Positions 53,597-61,914 of a stretch of DNA of 64,000 nt are shown here, piece by piece; within the stretch, counting starts at the first letter, position 1; each line of letters starts with the position of its first letter. The position numbers were made by a program, and so were the translations under genes. Source of the stretch: Candidatus Gastranaerophilales bacterium. GTDB lineage: Bacteria; Cyanobacteriota; Vampirovibrionia; Gastranaerophilales; Gastranaerophilaceae. Location: positions 248,001 to 312,000 of the forward strand of contig CALUXX010000001.1 of NCBI GenBank assembly GCA_944324845.1, in the 5' to 3' direction. The notes beneath the pieces were generated by a model, which saw nothing but the letters and a program-made list of their open reading frames with translations, searched no databases and was not told the origin of the DNA.

Positions 53597-53935
53597 ATGA
53601 ATATTATACAAAGAGCAAGAACTCTTAGAAAAAATATGACTAAACAAGAAAGAATACTTTGGCAATTTTTAAGAAAGAAAAGTATTAATAATCTTAAATT
53701 CAGACGTCAATATCCGATAGGAAAATATATAGTCGATTTTATTTGTAATGAAAAAAAGATAATTATTGAAATTGATGGCGGGCAACATAATGAAGTTAAA
53801 AACATAGCCTATGACAAAGAAAGAACAAAATACCTTGAATCAAAAGGTTATAAAGTAATCAGATTTTGGAATAATGATATTGATAATAATATAGAAGGGG
53901 TTTATCAAGAAATATTGAAATTTTTGGCAGATTAA
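53597..53935 (+). CDS. DUF559 endonuclease-like protein
   Basis: A 112-residue protein of the DUF559 group, related to very-short-patch-repair (Vsr) and PD-(D/E)xK nucleases. ARTLRKNMTKQERILWQFLR is the N-terminal helix pair. The core carries FRRQYPIGKYIVDFIC, then IIIEIDGGQHNE with the acidic and GQH residues, and GYKVIRFWNNDI. It is flanked on both sides by C and D repeats. TAAAAT ends six bases before the ATG and no ribosome binding site is seen, so it may be leaderless. DNA cleavage is inferred from the family. Confidence 0.9.
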   Translation: MNIIQRARTLRKNMTKQERILWQFLRKKSINNLKFRRQYPIGKYIVDFICNEKKIIIEIDGGQHNEVKNIAYDKERTKYLESKGYKVIRFWNNDIDNNIEGVYQEILKFLAD

Positions 53936-53955
53936 TTAAAATCTTTGAATATTGT

Positions 53956-54162
53956 CCCCCATCCCAACCTTCCCCAAGTTGGGGAAGGTGTGTTGTAAAG
54001 TAATCTATGTCAAGAATTTTTATTATAGGTACGTGCCCTCACCCCAACCCTCTCCCATCGGAGAGGGAACAAGGAAATCAACCCTCACCCCAGCCCTCTC
54101 CCACAGGAGAGGGAGCAAAACCATCGCCCCTCTCCCCAGCCCTTTTCCCTCTGAGATGGCGC
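53956..54162. repeat. D and C palindromic repeats right of the DUF559 gene
   Basis: D repeat at 53956-53988 (CCCCCATCCCAA then CCTTCCCCAA/TTGGGGAAGG) in the opposite direction to the left D copy. C repeats at 54036-54068 and 54082-54115, and a degraded one at about 54126-54162, in the same direction as the left C copy. They fill the 303-bp gap before tatD. Open frames over them (SPQPSPIGEG-type peptides) are not genes. Confidence 0.85.
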
Positions 54163-54225
54163 TAGATATCACACTTCCCTAGTCGCGCCCATTTCATATA
54201 TTTTCCCCCCTTGTTTTTTATGTGA

Positions 54226-54231
54226 TATAAT
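54226..54231 (+). promoter_or_regulatory. -10 box immediately upstream of tatD
   Basis: TATAAT ends seven bases before the tatD ATG, and no Shine-Dalgarno sequence lies between. Transcription would start at or next to the ATG, implying a leaderless mRNA. Confidence 0.6.
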
Positions 54232-54238
54232 CTGTTTT

Positions 54239-55018
54239 ATGAAAGACACTTATATTATAAATACTCATTCTCACGCTAATATGCTCAAAGAAACTAATAT
54301 TGATGATGCAATGGCTAATGCTTATAACAATAAAATAGTGACCATTGTTCCTGCAAGTAGTGGTGAAGATATTTTTGAAGTTGATAAATTTATTAACAAA
54401 TACCCTGATACTTATGGGTATTTAGGTGTTTTTCCTGAAGAAGTTAAGACTTTTACCGATAAGACATTATCTGATATGGAAGGTATCATAAAACAAAACA
54501 AAAAAATTGTTGGAATTGGTGAAGTCGGTTTAGATTATTATTGGGACAAAACATATAAAGAACTTCAGAAGGAGATATTTATAAAACAAATAGATTTTGC
54601 TAATCAAATGAATCTTCCGTTAAATATTCATTCAAGGGAAGCTCATTTTGATACATTGGAAATATTAAAAAAATACAACAAAAATTCAGTGGCTATATTG
54701 CATTGTTTTTCAGGCAGTTTAGAGTTTGCCAAAGAATGTATAAGAGAAAATATTTTTATAGCTTTGGGTGGTGTTGTGACTTTCAAGAATGCGGTTAAAG
54801 CAAAAGAAGTTGCGCAGAATATTCCGCTTGAATATTTGCTATTAGAAACTGATGATCCTTATTTGGCACCTGTTCCGTTTAGAGGAAAAGAAAATCAGCC
54901 AATGTATGTGAAGTATGTAGCAGAAGAAATTGCAAGACTTCGTGGAATTACAACTGATGAAGTTGCAAGAGTTACTACCGAAAATGCAGAAAGGATATTC
55001 AACTTTTATGCAGAATAA
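54239..55018 (+). CDS. tatD: TatD family metal-dependent deoxyribonuclease
   Basis: A 259-residue TIM-barrel hydrolase. Metal ligands are visible in NTHSHANM, GEVGLDYYWD, NIHSREAHFD, LHCFSGSLE and LETDDPYLAP. Family members act as 3'-5' DNA/RNA exonucleases and D-aminoacyl-tRNA deacylase relatives. Its last 11 bases overlap tlyA, so the two are co-translated. Confidence 0.92.
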   Translation: MKDTYIINTHSHANMLKETNIDDAMANAYNNKIVTIVPASSGEDIFEVDKFINKYPDTYGYLGVFPEEVKTFTDKTLSDMEGIIKQNKKIVGIGEVGLDYYWDKTYKELQKEIFIKQIDFANQMNLPLNIHSREAHFDTLEILKKYNKNSVAILHCFSGSLEFAKECIRENIFIALGGVVTFKNAVKAKEVAQNIPLEYLLLETDDPYLAPVPFRGKENQPMYVKYVAEEIARLRGITTDEVARVTTENAERIFNFYAE

Positions 55019-55820
55019 GGAGCGTCTTGACAAATATTTGACTGATTTAGGGTATTTTGAAACCAAGAGTAAGGCAGCTGCTGCAATTTTAGCGGGAAAT
55101 GTCAAAATTAATGATGAATATATTACCAAAGCCGGTTTTCAGGTTAATTTGACAAAGGAATATGATATTCAAGTTAAATCAATGCCTTATGTTTCACGTG
55201 GCGGATTTAAACTGAAAAAAGCAATAGATACTTTTAATCCTGTAATAAAAGATAGGGTTTGTTTTGATGCCGGTGCATCAACAGGAGGGTTTACTGATTG
55301 TTTGCTTCAACAGGGGGCAAAATATGTTTATGCTGTTGATGTTGGTTATGGTCAATTAGATTGGAAAATTCGTTCTGATAACAGGGTTAAGACGATTGAA
55401 AAAACTAATTTAAAAATTTGTTCTTTTGATGAAATTTATTCTCAAGGTGATGAAATTGCCGATTTATTGGTTAGTGATTTGTCTTTTATTTCGTTGACCA
55501 AAGTGCTTGAGAATTTGAAAAAACTTTTAAATCCTGAATTTCATGAAATGATTTGTCTTATAAAACCTCAATTTGAGGCTGGAAAAGACAAAGTTGAAAA
55601 GGGTGGCGTTGTTCGAAGTAAGAATACTCATGTTGAAGTTATTACAAATATTATTGATTTTGCTGTTAATCTTGGGTATTCGATTAAAGGTTTAACATAT
55701 TCTTCTATCAAGGGGCCTGCCGGAAACATTGAATACTTGGTTTGGTTAACAACACAAGATAATCCTGCGACTTATGATATTTCGCAAATTGTTGATGAAG
55801 CTTTTGAAAAGTTAAACTAA
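55008..55820 (+). CDS. tlyA: TlyA family RNA 2'-O-methyltransferase
   Basis: A 270-residue protein with an S4 RNA-binding domain (ERLDKYLTDLGYFETKSKAA, residues 4-65) and an FtsJ-like methyltransferase domain (VCFDAGASTGGFTDCLL for S-adenosylmethionine, LVSDLSFISLTKVL, LIKPQFEAGKDKVEKGG). In other bacteria TlyA methylates 16S and 23S rRNA. The start at 55008, inside the end of tatD, matches the family's N-terminus; an earlier in-frame ATG would add 26 residues unlike the family. Confidence 0.93.
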   Translation: MQNKERLDKYLTDLGYFETKSKAAAAILAGNVKINDEYITKAGFQVNLTKEYDIQVKSMPYVSRGGFKLKKAIDTFNPVIKDRVCFDAGASTGGFTDCLLQQGAKYVYAVDVGYGQLDWKIRSDNRVKTIEKTNLKICSFDEIYSQGDEIADLLVSDLSFISLTKVLENLKKLLNPEFHEMICLIKPQFEAGKDKVEKGGVVRSKNTHVEVITNIIDFAVNLGYSIKGLTYSSIKGPAGNIEYLVWLTTQDNPATYDISQIVDEAFEKLN

Positions 55821-55821
55821 A

Positions 55822-56241
55822 TTAGAATACGACAGCTTGTTTTTTGTTTAAGTTTAAATCTATATATCTGAAAATGTTTAAACAAATTCCCGGTTGAAAA
55901 TAGTATGAACCGTCAGCAGGTGTTATTTTTAGCATACCTTGGTTTGTATTCACGTTTGAAATGTTTGCTATAAATTGTTTGTTTACTGCCGTAAACATAA
56001 TATAACCTGATGAGGATTGAATTTCTGTAATATCAAACCTGTTAGCATTTATTGCTGCTATTGTCAGATAAAATAATGATGTATTATCAGTATTAAAAAC
56101 TTTTGTACAATTTTCAAACGGTACATTTTGTGTGGTAATCAGAGTGCTTAGACTCATAATTTCTCCTGATGAATATGCAGGTGATATTAAACTGCATATC
56201 AGACAAAATGTTACAACAAAATATTTTAAGATTCTTTCCAT
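55822..56241 (-). CDS. Exported hypothetical protein downstream of polA
   Basis: A 139-residue protein with a signal peptide (ILKYFVVTFCLICSLISPAYS, cut after about residue 24). The mature part is mainly beta (SLFYLTIAAINANRFDITEI, YIMFTAVNKQFIANIS) and has two cysteines. Its start overlaps the end of polA by 16 bases, so it is expressed with polA, which is unexpected for an exported protein. No family is recognised. Confidence 0.72.
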   Translation of the reverse strand: MERILKYFVVTFCLICSLISPAYSSGEIMSLSTLITTQNVPFENCTKVFNTDNTSLFYLTIAAINANRFDITEIQSSSGYIMFTAVNKQFIANISNVNTNQGMLKITPADGSYYFQPGICLNIFRYIDLNLNKKQAVVF

Positions 56242-59108
56242 GATTCACCTGTATTAACATCTATTAACAGTGGAACTCGAAGCGGTTGACCTAATTCCAT
56301 TGCGTTTAGTACCAGTTTTTTTACTTTATCTAATTCATCTTTTGCTACTTCTATCACAAGTTCATCGTGTACTTGCAATATTAGTTTAGATTTACAATTA
56401 TTATCTTTCAAACTTTTTGCAAAATCCACCATCGCAAGTTTGATTAAATCTGATGCAGATCCTTGCATTGGATGATTTATTGCTGCTCGTTTTGCAAATT
56501 CTCTAATCATTCCGTTTGGACTATTAATTTCATTTTCAAGATATCTTTTTCGACCTGAAATTGTTTCTACGTATCCTTTTTCTTCTACTAAGGTAATCAT
56601 ATTTTCCATATAGGTTTTGATTTTCGGGTAGGTTTCAAAATATTTGTTAATGAAATTTTCAGCTTCATCCGCGCTAATTTGAAGAGCTTTGGCAAGTCCG
56701 TATTTTGTTTGTCCGTAAACTATTCCAAAATTCACGGCTTTTGCTTTGTAGCGCATGTCTTTTGTGACTTCTTCTATAGGAACTTCAAAAACTTTTGACG
56801 CTGTTAAGGTATGAACATCAACTCCTGTTTTGAAGGCCTCTATTAAATGTTCATCACCTGATACGTGGGCAAGTAATCTTAATTCTATTTGTGAATAATC
56901 TGCGGACATTATAAGATAATTATTTTTGTCACAAGGTACAAATGCACGTCTGATTTTGTTGCCTTCTTCTGTTCTAATTGGTATATTTTGCAAATTTGGA
57001 TTTGAAGATGACAATCTGCCTGTTGTTGTTACTGTTTGATTAAATGATGTATGTATTCTATTATCTTTTAAATCTACAAGTTCTGGCAGAACTTCTGTGT
57101 AAGTCGATTTTAATTTTGAATATTTGCGATGTTCCAAAATGTGTTTTGCAATTTCGTATTCTTCTGCAAGTTGATTTAAGACTTCTGCGCTTGTTGAATT
57201 TTTTGACTTTCCTCTTTTCTTTTTTGTTTTTAATTCAAGTTTTTCAAACAGAATACTCGCAACTTGTTTTGGTGATTTTATGTTAAATTCTTCTCCTGCT
57301 TCTTGGTAGATTTCTGTTTCCAGAACTTTTAGTTTAGAATCAAAATCTGCAGTTAAAGAATTTAGGTAGTCTTTATCTATTGAAACTCCTGTAATTTCCA
57401 TATCGGCAAGAACTTTTGCTAATGGAATTTCGATATCTGTCATTATAGAATATTCTTTTCTATCAAGACTGTTTATCCAATGTTTTGTCAGCATAAATAG
57501 TGATGCTGTTAGGTTTCCGACATAATCTTTGACATCTTCTATTGAACTGTCTAAAAATTTTGATGTTTTATTTTCTGTTACCATTGTTGGCAAAACATGA
57601 TTGATTTGTTCCATACATTGAATATCAAATGATGAATTAGCATTAGAATCCTTAATATAGCAGGCAAGCATTGTGTCGACAATTACACCTTTAATATCAA
57701 TTCCGTAATGTTTTAAGATACAATCTTCAATTTTTAAATCGTGTGTTATCTTTTTAATACTTTCGTTTTCTAAAATTTCTTTTAAATTATTTAAGGCGTC
57801 TTGCACTGTTAGTGTTTGTGTAATGTTTTTCCCTTCAAATGGAATATAATATGTTTTTGTTGAAGTTTCGTTGTCGTTTTCAAATTTGATAACTCCATTA
57901 TCTAATTTTAGGGTGTTATTTATGCCTATAAGTAATCCATGAATTTTAAAATTTACTGCGTTTTTAAATTCTGAAAGAAATTTTATTGAAAAAATTTGCT
58001 CTGATTTTAGTTTTTCCAGTAATGTTTTTAAATCTTGGTCTGAATTTATTAAAGTTGCATTGTAAGAATATTCAACTTTATTCACATTTTCTTGAACGGC
58101 TTGTGCAAAAAGTCCTAATTGTCCGTTTTCATTTGCTTTTATTGGTTCATGTGTTGATGATTTGATTTCGGGGGTTGTTATTTTCATTTTAGCTTCAATA
58201 GTTTCATCCTTGTTGAAAAGTTTTAGGATGTATTCGATATTTTTTAAAAAGCTATAAAATTGCATAGCTCGTAAAAATTCTGTTACTTGAGCAATATCAG
58301 GTAATTCAATTTTAGTATTATCGAAATTGAAATCAATATCTACATCTTGTACTATTGTTGCCAAAAACTTACTTAATTTTGCAATTTCAACACCGGTTTC
58401 AATTTTTTCTTTGATTGATTTTCCGCTTATTTTATCAACATTTGCAAGTACGTTATCAACTGTACCAAATTCTTCTAATAATTTTACTGCTGTTTTTTCA
58501 CCGATTCCCTTCACTCCCGGAATATTATCAGAAGTATCTCCCCTTAAGGCTTTATAATCAATAACTTGGTTTGGGTAAACTCCTAATTTTTCATGAACTT
58601 TTTCCCAATCGTATTCAATCAATTCACCTTTTGACGGTATTATAACCTTTATACATCCGTTTTGTCTTATTAATTGAAAAGAGTCTTGATCGCCTGTTAA
58701 GATGTAAACTTTATGACCAAGTTCGCAAGCTTTTCTTGATATTGTTCCAATAACATCATCGGCTTCAAAACCTTCTTTTGTGTATATTGGAATGTTAAAA
58801 GCTCTTAAACCCTCATATATCAGTTCCATTTGTATTCGCATAGGATCAGGCATTGCTTCTCTATTTGCCTTATAATCTTCGAACTGTTCAGTTCTAAATG
58901 TGTGATGCGAAACGTCAAATGCTACACCTATTGCATTAGGAGATAGATTGTCGTTTTTAAGTAAATCAAATAAGGCTTTAAAAAAGCCATATACTGCCCA
59001 CGTAGGGGTTCCGTCTTTTGTTTTCATGCCGGTTCTTTCAAGTGCATAATACTGACGAAATGCAAGTGCATGACCATCTATCAATATTAATGTCTTTGAC
59101 TCTCCCAT
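56226..59108 (-). CDS. polA: DNA polymerase I
   Basis: Repair and Okazaki-fragment polymerase of 960 residues. The 5' nuclease domain (1-290) has LIDGHALAFRQYYAL and ALRGDTSDNIPGVKG. The polymerase domain has motif A DYSQIELRLLAHVSGD, motif B KAVNFGIVYGQTKYG and motif C QVHDELVIEVA. The central 3'-5' exonuclease-like domain seems inactive: the usual DTET stretch is replaced by SIKFLSE, the second motif reads HDLKIED, and the third Tyr-x3-Asp reads YVGNL. GGGGGT precedes the ATG. Confidence 0.95.
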   Translation of the reverse strand: MGESKTLILIDGHALAFRQYYALERTGMKTKDGTPTWAVYGFFKALFDLLKNDNLSPNAIGVAFDVSHHTFRTEQFEDYKANREAMPDPMRIQMELIYEGLRAFNIPIYTKEGFEADDVIGTISRKACELGHKVYILTGDQDSFQLIRQNGCIKVIIPSKGELIEYDWEKVHEKLGVYPNQVIDYKALRGDTSDNIPGVKGIGEKTAVKLLEEFGTVDNVLANVDKISGKSIKEKIETGVEIAKLSKFLATIVQDVDIDFNFDNTKIELPDIAQVTEFLRAMQFYSFLKNIEYILKLFNKDETIEAKMKITTPEIKSSTHEPIKANENGQLGLFAQAVQENVNKVEYSYNATLINSDQDLKTLLEKLKSEQIFSIKFLSEFKNAVNFKIHGLLIGINNTLKLDNGVIKFENDNETSTKTYYIPFEGKNITQTLTVQDALNNLKEILENESIKKITHDLKIEDCILKHYGIDIKGVIVDTMLACYIKDSNANSSFDIQCMEQINHVLPTMVTENKTSKFLDSSIEDVKDYVGNLTASLFMLTKHWINSLDRKEYSIMTDIEIPLAKVLADMEITGVSIDKDYLNSLTADFDSKLKVLETEIYQEAGEEFNIKSPKQVASILFEKLELKTKKKRGKSKNSTSAEVLNQLAEEYEIAKHILEHRKYSKLKSTYTEVLPELVDLKDNRIHTSFNQTVTTTGRLSSSNPNLQNIPIRTEEGNKIRRAFVPCDKNNYLIMSADYSQIELRLLAHVSGDEHLIEAFKTGVDVHTLTASKVFEVPIEEVTKDMRYKAKAVNFGIVYGQTKYGLAKALQISADEAENFINKYFETYPKIKTYMENMITLVEEKGYVETISGRKRYLENEINSPNGMIREFAKRAAINHPMQGSASDLIKLAMVDFAKSLKDNNCKSKLILQVHDELVIEVAKDELDKVKKLVLNAMELGQPLRVPLLIDVNTGESWKES

Positions 59109-59174
59109 AGTACCCCCTGTGGTTTTATTATGCCATAAAATATTAACCCTTGCAATTTAGGTATTTCGTTTAAT

Positions 59175-59822
59175 TTATTTGTTTTCTTCTGTTAGAGTTT
59201 TTTCTTCATCCATTACTTGTTTTATATGTCTATATACATATAATCCTGCTAAGATAAGACATACTGCTATAATTACGATATCAAATTTTGACCATATAGC
59301 TTTTAATTTATCAAGATTTTCACCAAGTTTAACTCCCACATATACAAGTAAGTAACTCCAAATTAGCGAGCCTACAAATGTTAATGTGAAAAAGGTTCTT
59401 TTTCTTGCTTTTAATATTCCTGCCGGAAATGATATGAATGTTCTTACAACAGGCAACATTCTGCATAAGAAAAATGCCCAATCTCCATATTTATCTACCA
59501 GTTTGTCTGCTTCATCCAAGTCTTTTCTTGTTACAAGTACATATTTACCATATTTTTCAAAGAACTTTCTGCCGCCAAAATATCCCAAGTAATATGATGG
59601 GATTGAACCTATTACACATCCTAATGCTCCTGCAAAAGATGCTACATGGAAGTTCATTTCTCCTTTTGATACAAGGTACCCTGCAAATGGTAATACAGCT
59701 TCTGATGGTAATGGAATATTACATGATTCTATAGCCATTAATATCATTATACCAACAGGTCCTGTTGCACTGATAACACTTTCTATCCATCTTACTAATT
59801 CAGCTATAATATGTTCCAACAT
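59175..59822 (-). CDS. DedA family membrane protein
   Basis: A 215-residue inner-membrane protein with about five hydrophobic segments. AIESCNIPLPSEAVLPFAG and the Arg-containing FFLCRMLPVVRTFISFPAGI are DedA/SNARE-associated family signatures. DedA proteins affect membrane homeostasis, and some act as undecaprenyl-phosphate or phospholipid translocases. TATAAT and GGGGAGAG lie upstream of the ATG. Confidence 0.92.
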   Translation of the reverse strand: MLEHIIAELVRWIESVISATGPVGIMILMAIESCNIPLPSEAVLPFAGYLVSKGEMNFHVASFAGALGCVIGSIPSYYLGYFGGRKFFEKYGKYVLVTRKDLDEADKLVDKYGDWAFFLCRMLPVVRTFISFPAGILKARKRTFFTLTFVGSLIWSYLLVYVGVKLGENLDKLKAIWSKFDIVIIAVCLILAGLYVYRHIKQVMDEEKTLTEENK

Positions 59823-59893
59823 AAATCTCTCCCCTATTTTTTGTTATTATACCAAAAACAGTAAAGGATTTGCATATTTGTAAATTTTTAAGT

Positions 59894-59925
59894 AAAAAAG
59901 CGCCTCTGCAAAATGCAGAGGCGCT
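59894..59925 (-). terminator. Terminator of the HU gene
   Basis: AGCGCCTCTGC-AAAAT-GCAGAGGCGCT is an 11-bp stem followed on the minus strand by T6. Confidence 0.92.
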
Positions 59926-59946
59926 CAATCCTTTGTTATTCAAAAA

Positions 59947-60225
59947 TTATTTGCCGTTAACAGCTGTTTTGAATTTTTTACCAGCAGAAAATGCAGGAAC
60001 TGTTTTTGCAGGAATTTTGATTTCCTTACCAGTTTGAGGGTTTCTACCAGTTCTAGCTGCTCTTTTACGTGGTTCAAAAGTTCCAAATCCAACTAATGTA
60101 ACTTTTTTACCTTTAGAAACTGTTTTTTGAATGGTATCGATTAATGAAGATAATACTTCTGCAGCTTCTTTTTGTGTTACGTTTGCTTTTTTTGAAATCT
60201 CTTGTACTAATTCTTCTTTGTTCAT
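59947..60225 (-). CDS. hup: HU family nucleoid DNA-binding protein
   Basis: A 92-residue histone-like protein: MNKEELVQEISKKANVTQ, VTLVGFGTFEPRKRAARTGR and NPQTGKEIKIPAKTVPAF are the HU/IHF core with the DNA-binding arm. It binds and bends DNA. The ATG at 60225 with AGAAGGAG upstream is preferred over a longer in-frame extension. Codons are more optimised than in neighbours, consistent with abundance. Confidence 0.96.
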   Translation of the reverse strand: MNKEELVQEISKKANVTQKEAAEVLSSLIDTIQKTVSKGKKVTLVGFGTFEPRKRAARTGRNPQTGKEIKIPAKTVPAFSAGKKFKTAVNGK

Positions 60226-60342
60226 AATTAAACTCCTTCTTCTTGTGTACCACTTCATTATATTAAAAATTTCAATATATGCAAGACTTTTAACGAATTT
60301 TTACATTTTTTCTTATAAAAAACCCCTGTATAGTTGATATTC

Positions 60343-60675
60343 CTATTTTATCTTTTTCAATATGCAGTATGAAATAGCGATTATTATTGATGCTATAAAT
60401 GCACTTATTCCATTTTCCAGTTTGTATTGCGGTATTATTGCACTTACTCCGTATAATATCCCAAAGTTAATCAGTAAGTTAAATATCCCAAACGTGACTA
60501 TATTGATAGGAAATGTTAAAAGCTTTATTATAGGCTTGATAAATAAATTAACAAGCGTTAAAACTAATGCAATAAGCATTGCATATCCAAAATTCTCAAC
60601 CTCAATCCCCGGAAGATAACAGGTTCCCATTATTATTCCGGCAAATATAAGCCATTTTACTATTAGCTTTTTCAT
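60343..60675 (-). CDS. Small membrane protein, phage_holin_4_2 type
   Basis: A 110-residue protein with four hydrophobic helices (LIVKWLIFAGIIMGTCYLPG, ALVLTLVNLFIKPIIKLLTFP, IVTFGIFNLLINFGILYGVS and ISAFIASIIIAISYCIL). ALVLTLVNLFIKPIIKLLTF is the hallmark of the widespread PF04020 family, which despite its name is mostly chromosomal and of unknown function. It follows the exported-protein gene on the same strand by 11 bases. Confidence 0.85.
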   Translation of the reverse strand: MKKLIVKWLIFAGIIMGTCYLPGIEVENFGYAMLIALVLTLVNLFIKPIIKLLTFPINIVTFGIFNLLINFGILYGVSAIIPQYKLENGISAFIASIIIAISYCILKKIK

Positions 60676-60686
60676 AAACTATCAAC

Positions 60687-61043
60687 CTATTGTGCGTTTT
60701 TAATACGGATTTTTCCGTTTTCATCTCTAACAAATTGAATATTGTTAGAGCCAGGTCTTGGTTGACTTGTTTGGTATTGATTTTTTACTGATGGTGATAA
60801 GTCAACTTTTCCTTCTTGATAGTCAAGATATTTGTTCTTCTTGTCTCTTCTTTGTTTGTATTGTTCAGGTTCTTTTACAAAATCTAACGTTTCTTCTTTG
60901 TTAAATTGATATTGTTGGATTCCTGAAATGTTTCTTGTGCCTTCACTTGTTCCCATAGGCAAGCCAGGAGCCGCCAATACAGAATTTGTCGTTAGTAACC
61001 CTGCAAATAGTACTGCAGATAATGCGATTAGTAACTTGTTCAT
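60687..61043 (-). CDS. Exported hypothetical protein
   Basis: A 118-residue protein with a signal peptide (MNKLLIALSAVLFAGLLTTN, cut probably after VLA). The mature part is charged and hydrophilic (NKEETLDFVKEPEQYKQRRD, KKNKYLDYQEGKVDLS). The ATG at 61043 has AGAAGGAG upstream and is preferred over a longer frame. It is probably co-transcribed with the downstream small membrane protein. No family is recognised. Confidence 0.75.
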   Translation of the reverse strand: MNKLLIALSAVLFAGLLTTNSVLAAPGLPMGTSEGTRNISGIQQYQFNKEETLDFVKEPEQYKQRRDKKNKYLDYQEGKVDLSPSVKNQYQTSQPRPGSNNIQFVRDENGKIRIKNAQ

Positions 61044-61218
61044 AATACATACTCCTTCTCTATCCTGTAATATTTTACATGTTTTTCTAAAAAAAATCAA
61101 CGAGTCAAGCCTTTTTGCTAATATTTTCTTAAGATTTATTACTATTTTAGACAATGAAACTTTCTAAAATCACGATTATTATATATTTGTAAATCCTCAA
61201 CTCTTCTGATTGCTTTGT

Positions 61219-61248
61219 GCCTCTCTTGCGAGAGGCTTTTCTTTTCTT
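61219..61248 (+). terminator. Plus-strand terminator without an upstream plus-strand gene
   Basis: GCCTCTC-TTGC-GAGAGGC is followed by TTTTCTTTTCTT on the plus strand; on the minus strand no T-run follows. The nearest plus-strand gene upstream ends at 55820. It could end a small RNA starting within 61044-61200 or insulate the PilZ promoter. Confidence 0.75.
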
Positions 61249-61254
61249 AACATT

Positions 61255-61283
61255 CTGACTTATTCTTTAATTTATTGTATAAT
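61255..61283 (+). promoter_or_regulatory. Promoter of the PilZ gene
   Basis: CTGACT (61255-61260), a 17-base spacer and TATAAT (61278-61283) lie 35 bases before the ATG. Confidence 0.65.
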
Positions 61284-61317
61284 ATTTCATATTTATTTAT
61301 GTTGAGAAAGGTTGAAA

Positions 61318-61905
61318 ATGAGAGAATTAGTTGTTGAAAATCAAGAAATATTAGTTATTCCTAATGACTTTAAAAAAGCATGTAAAGGTAAAGTGACATC
61401 CGTTAGTGCAGGTGATTTTACTTTGGAATTGGACAAAGAGCCTGAAGGTATGCTTGTTAATGTATTTTGTGAGTTTTATACTCAAACAAGTCATGGCAAA
61501 TTGTACTTTGATTCTTTCCCAAAATCTATTGATGGTAAAACTCTTGTTATTGCAAGTCCTGCTAAACACAAATTTCTACAGCGCAGACAATATACTCGTA
61601 TAAAATATTATAATGATTTGACTATTTATAAGGATGAAAAGGCTCTTCCTGTGACTGTTTTGGATATTTCTGCAGGTGGTATGAAGTTGAAAACTTCTCA
61701 AAATTTGGATATCAATGCTGTTTATTCACTAAAGTTACCGCTTACTGATACTGTTTTGTTAGATTGTAAATTTGAGCCAATTAGAATTGAACGTAATAGT
61801 GAAGGTTATACTGTTTCAGGTCAATTTGTTTATAATGAACCTCGTGATCGTATGATTTTAGTTCAGTATTGTGCAAAAAGAAGTGTTGAAATTAAGAATA
61901 AATAG
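61318..61905 (+). CDS. PilZ-domain c-di-GMP-binding protein
   Basis: A 195-residue protein with an N-terminal YcgR-N-like beta domain (about 1-90, IPNDFKKACKGKVTSVSAGD) and a C-terminal PilZ domain. QRRQYTRIK provides the RxxxR motif and DISAGGMKL the (D/N)xSxxG motif that bind cyclic di-GMP. This two-domain form often regulates motility or surface functions. The ATG at 61318 follows GAGAAAGG; an in-frame TTG two codons earlier is rejected. It is followed nine bases later by the decarboxylase-like gene. Confidence 0.9.
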   Translation: MRELVVENQEILVIPNDFKKACKGKVTSVSAGDFTLELDKEPEGMLVNVFCEFYTQTSHGKLYFDSFPKSIDGKTLVIASPAKHKFLQRRQYTRIKYYNDLTIYKDEKALPVTVLDISAGGMKLKTSQNLDINAVYSLKLPLTDTVLLDCKFEPIRIERNSEGYTVSGQFVYNEPRDRMILVQYCAKRSVEIKNK

Positions 61906-61914
61906 GATTGAATT

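Noticed and set aside
60343-60675. Prophage holin
   Set aside because: The PF04020 name is historical; no phage genes are near, and the family is common on bacterial chromosomes.
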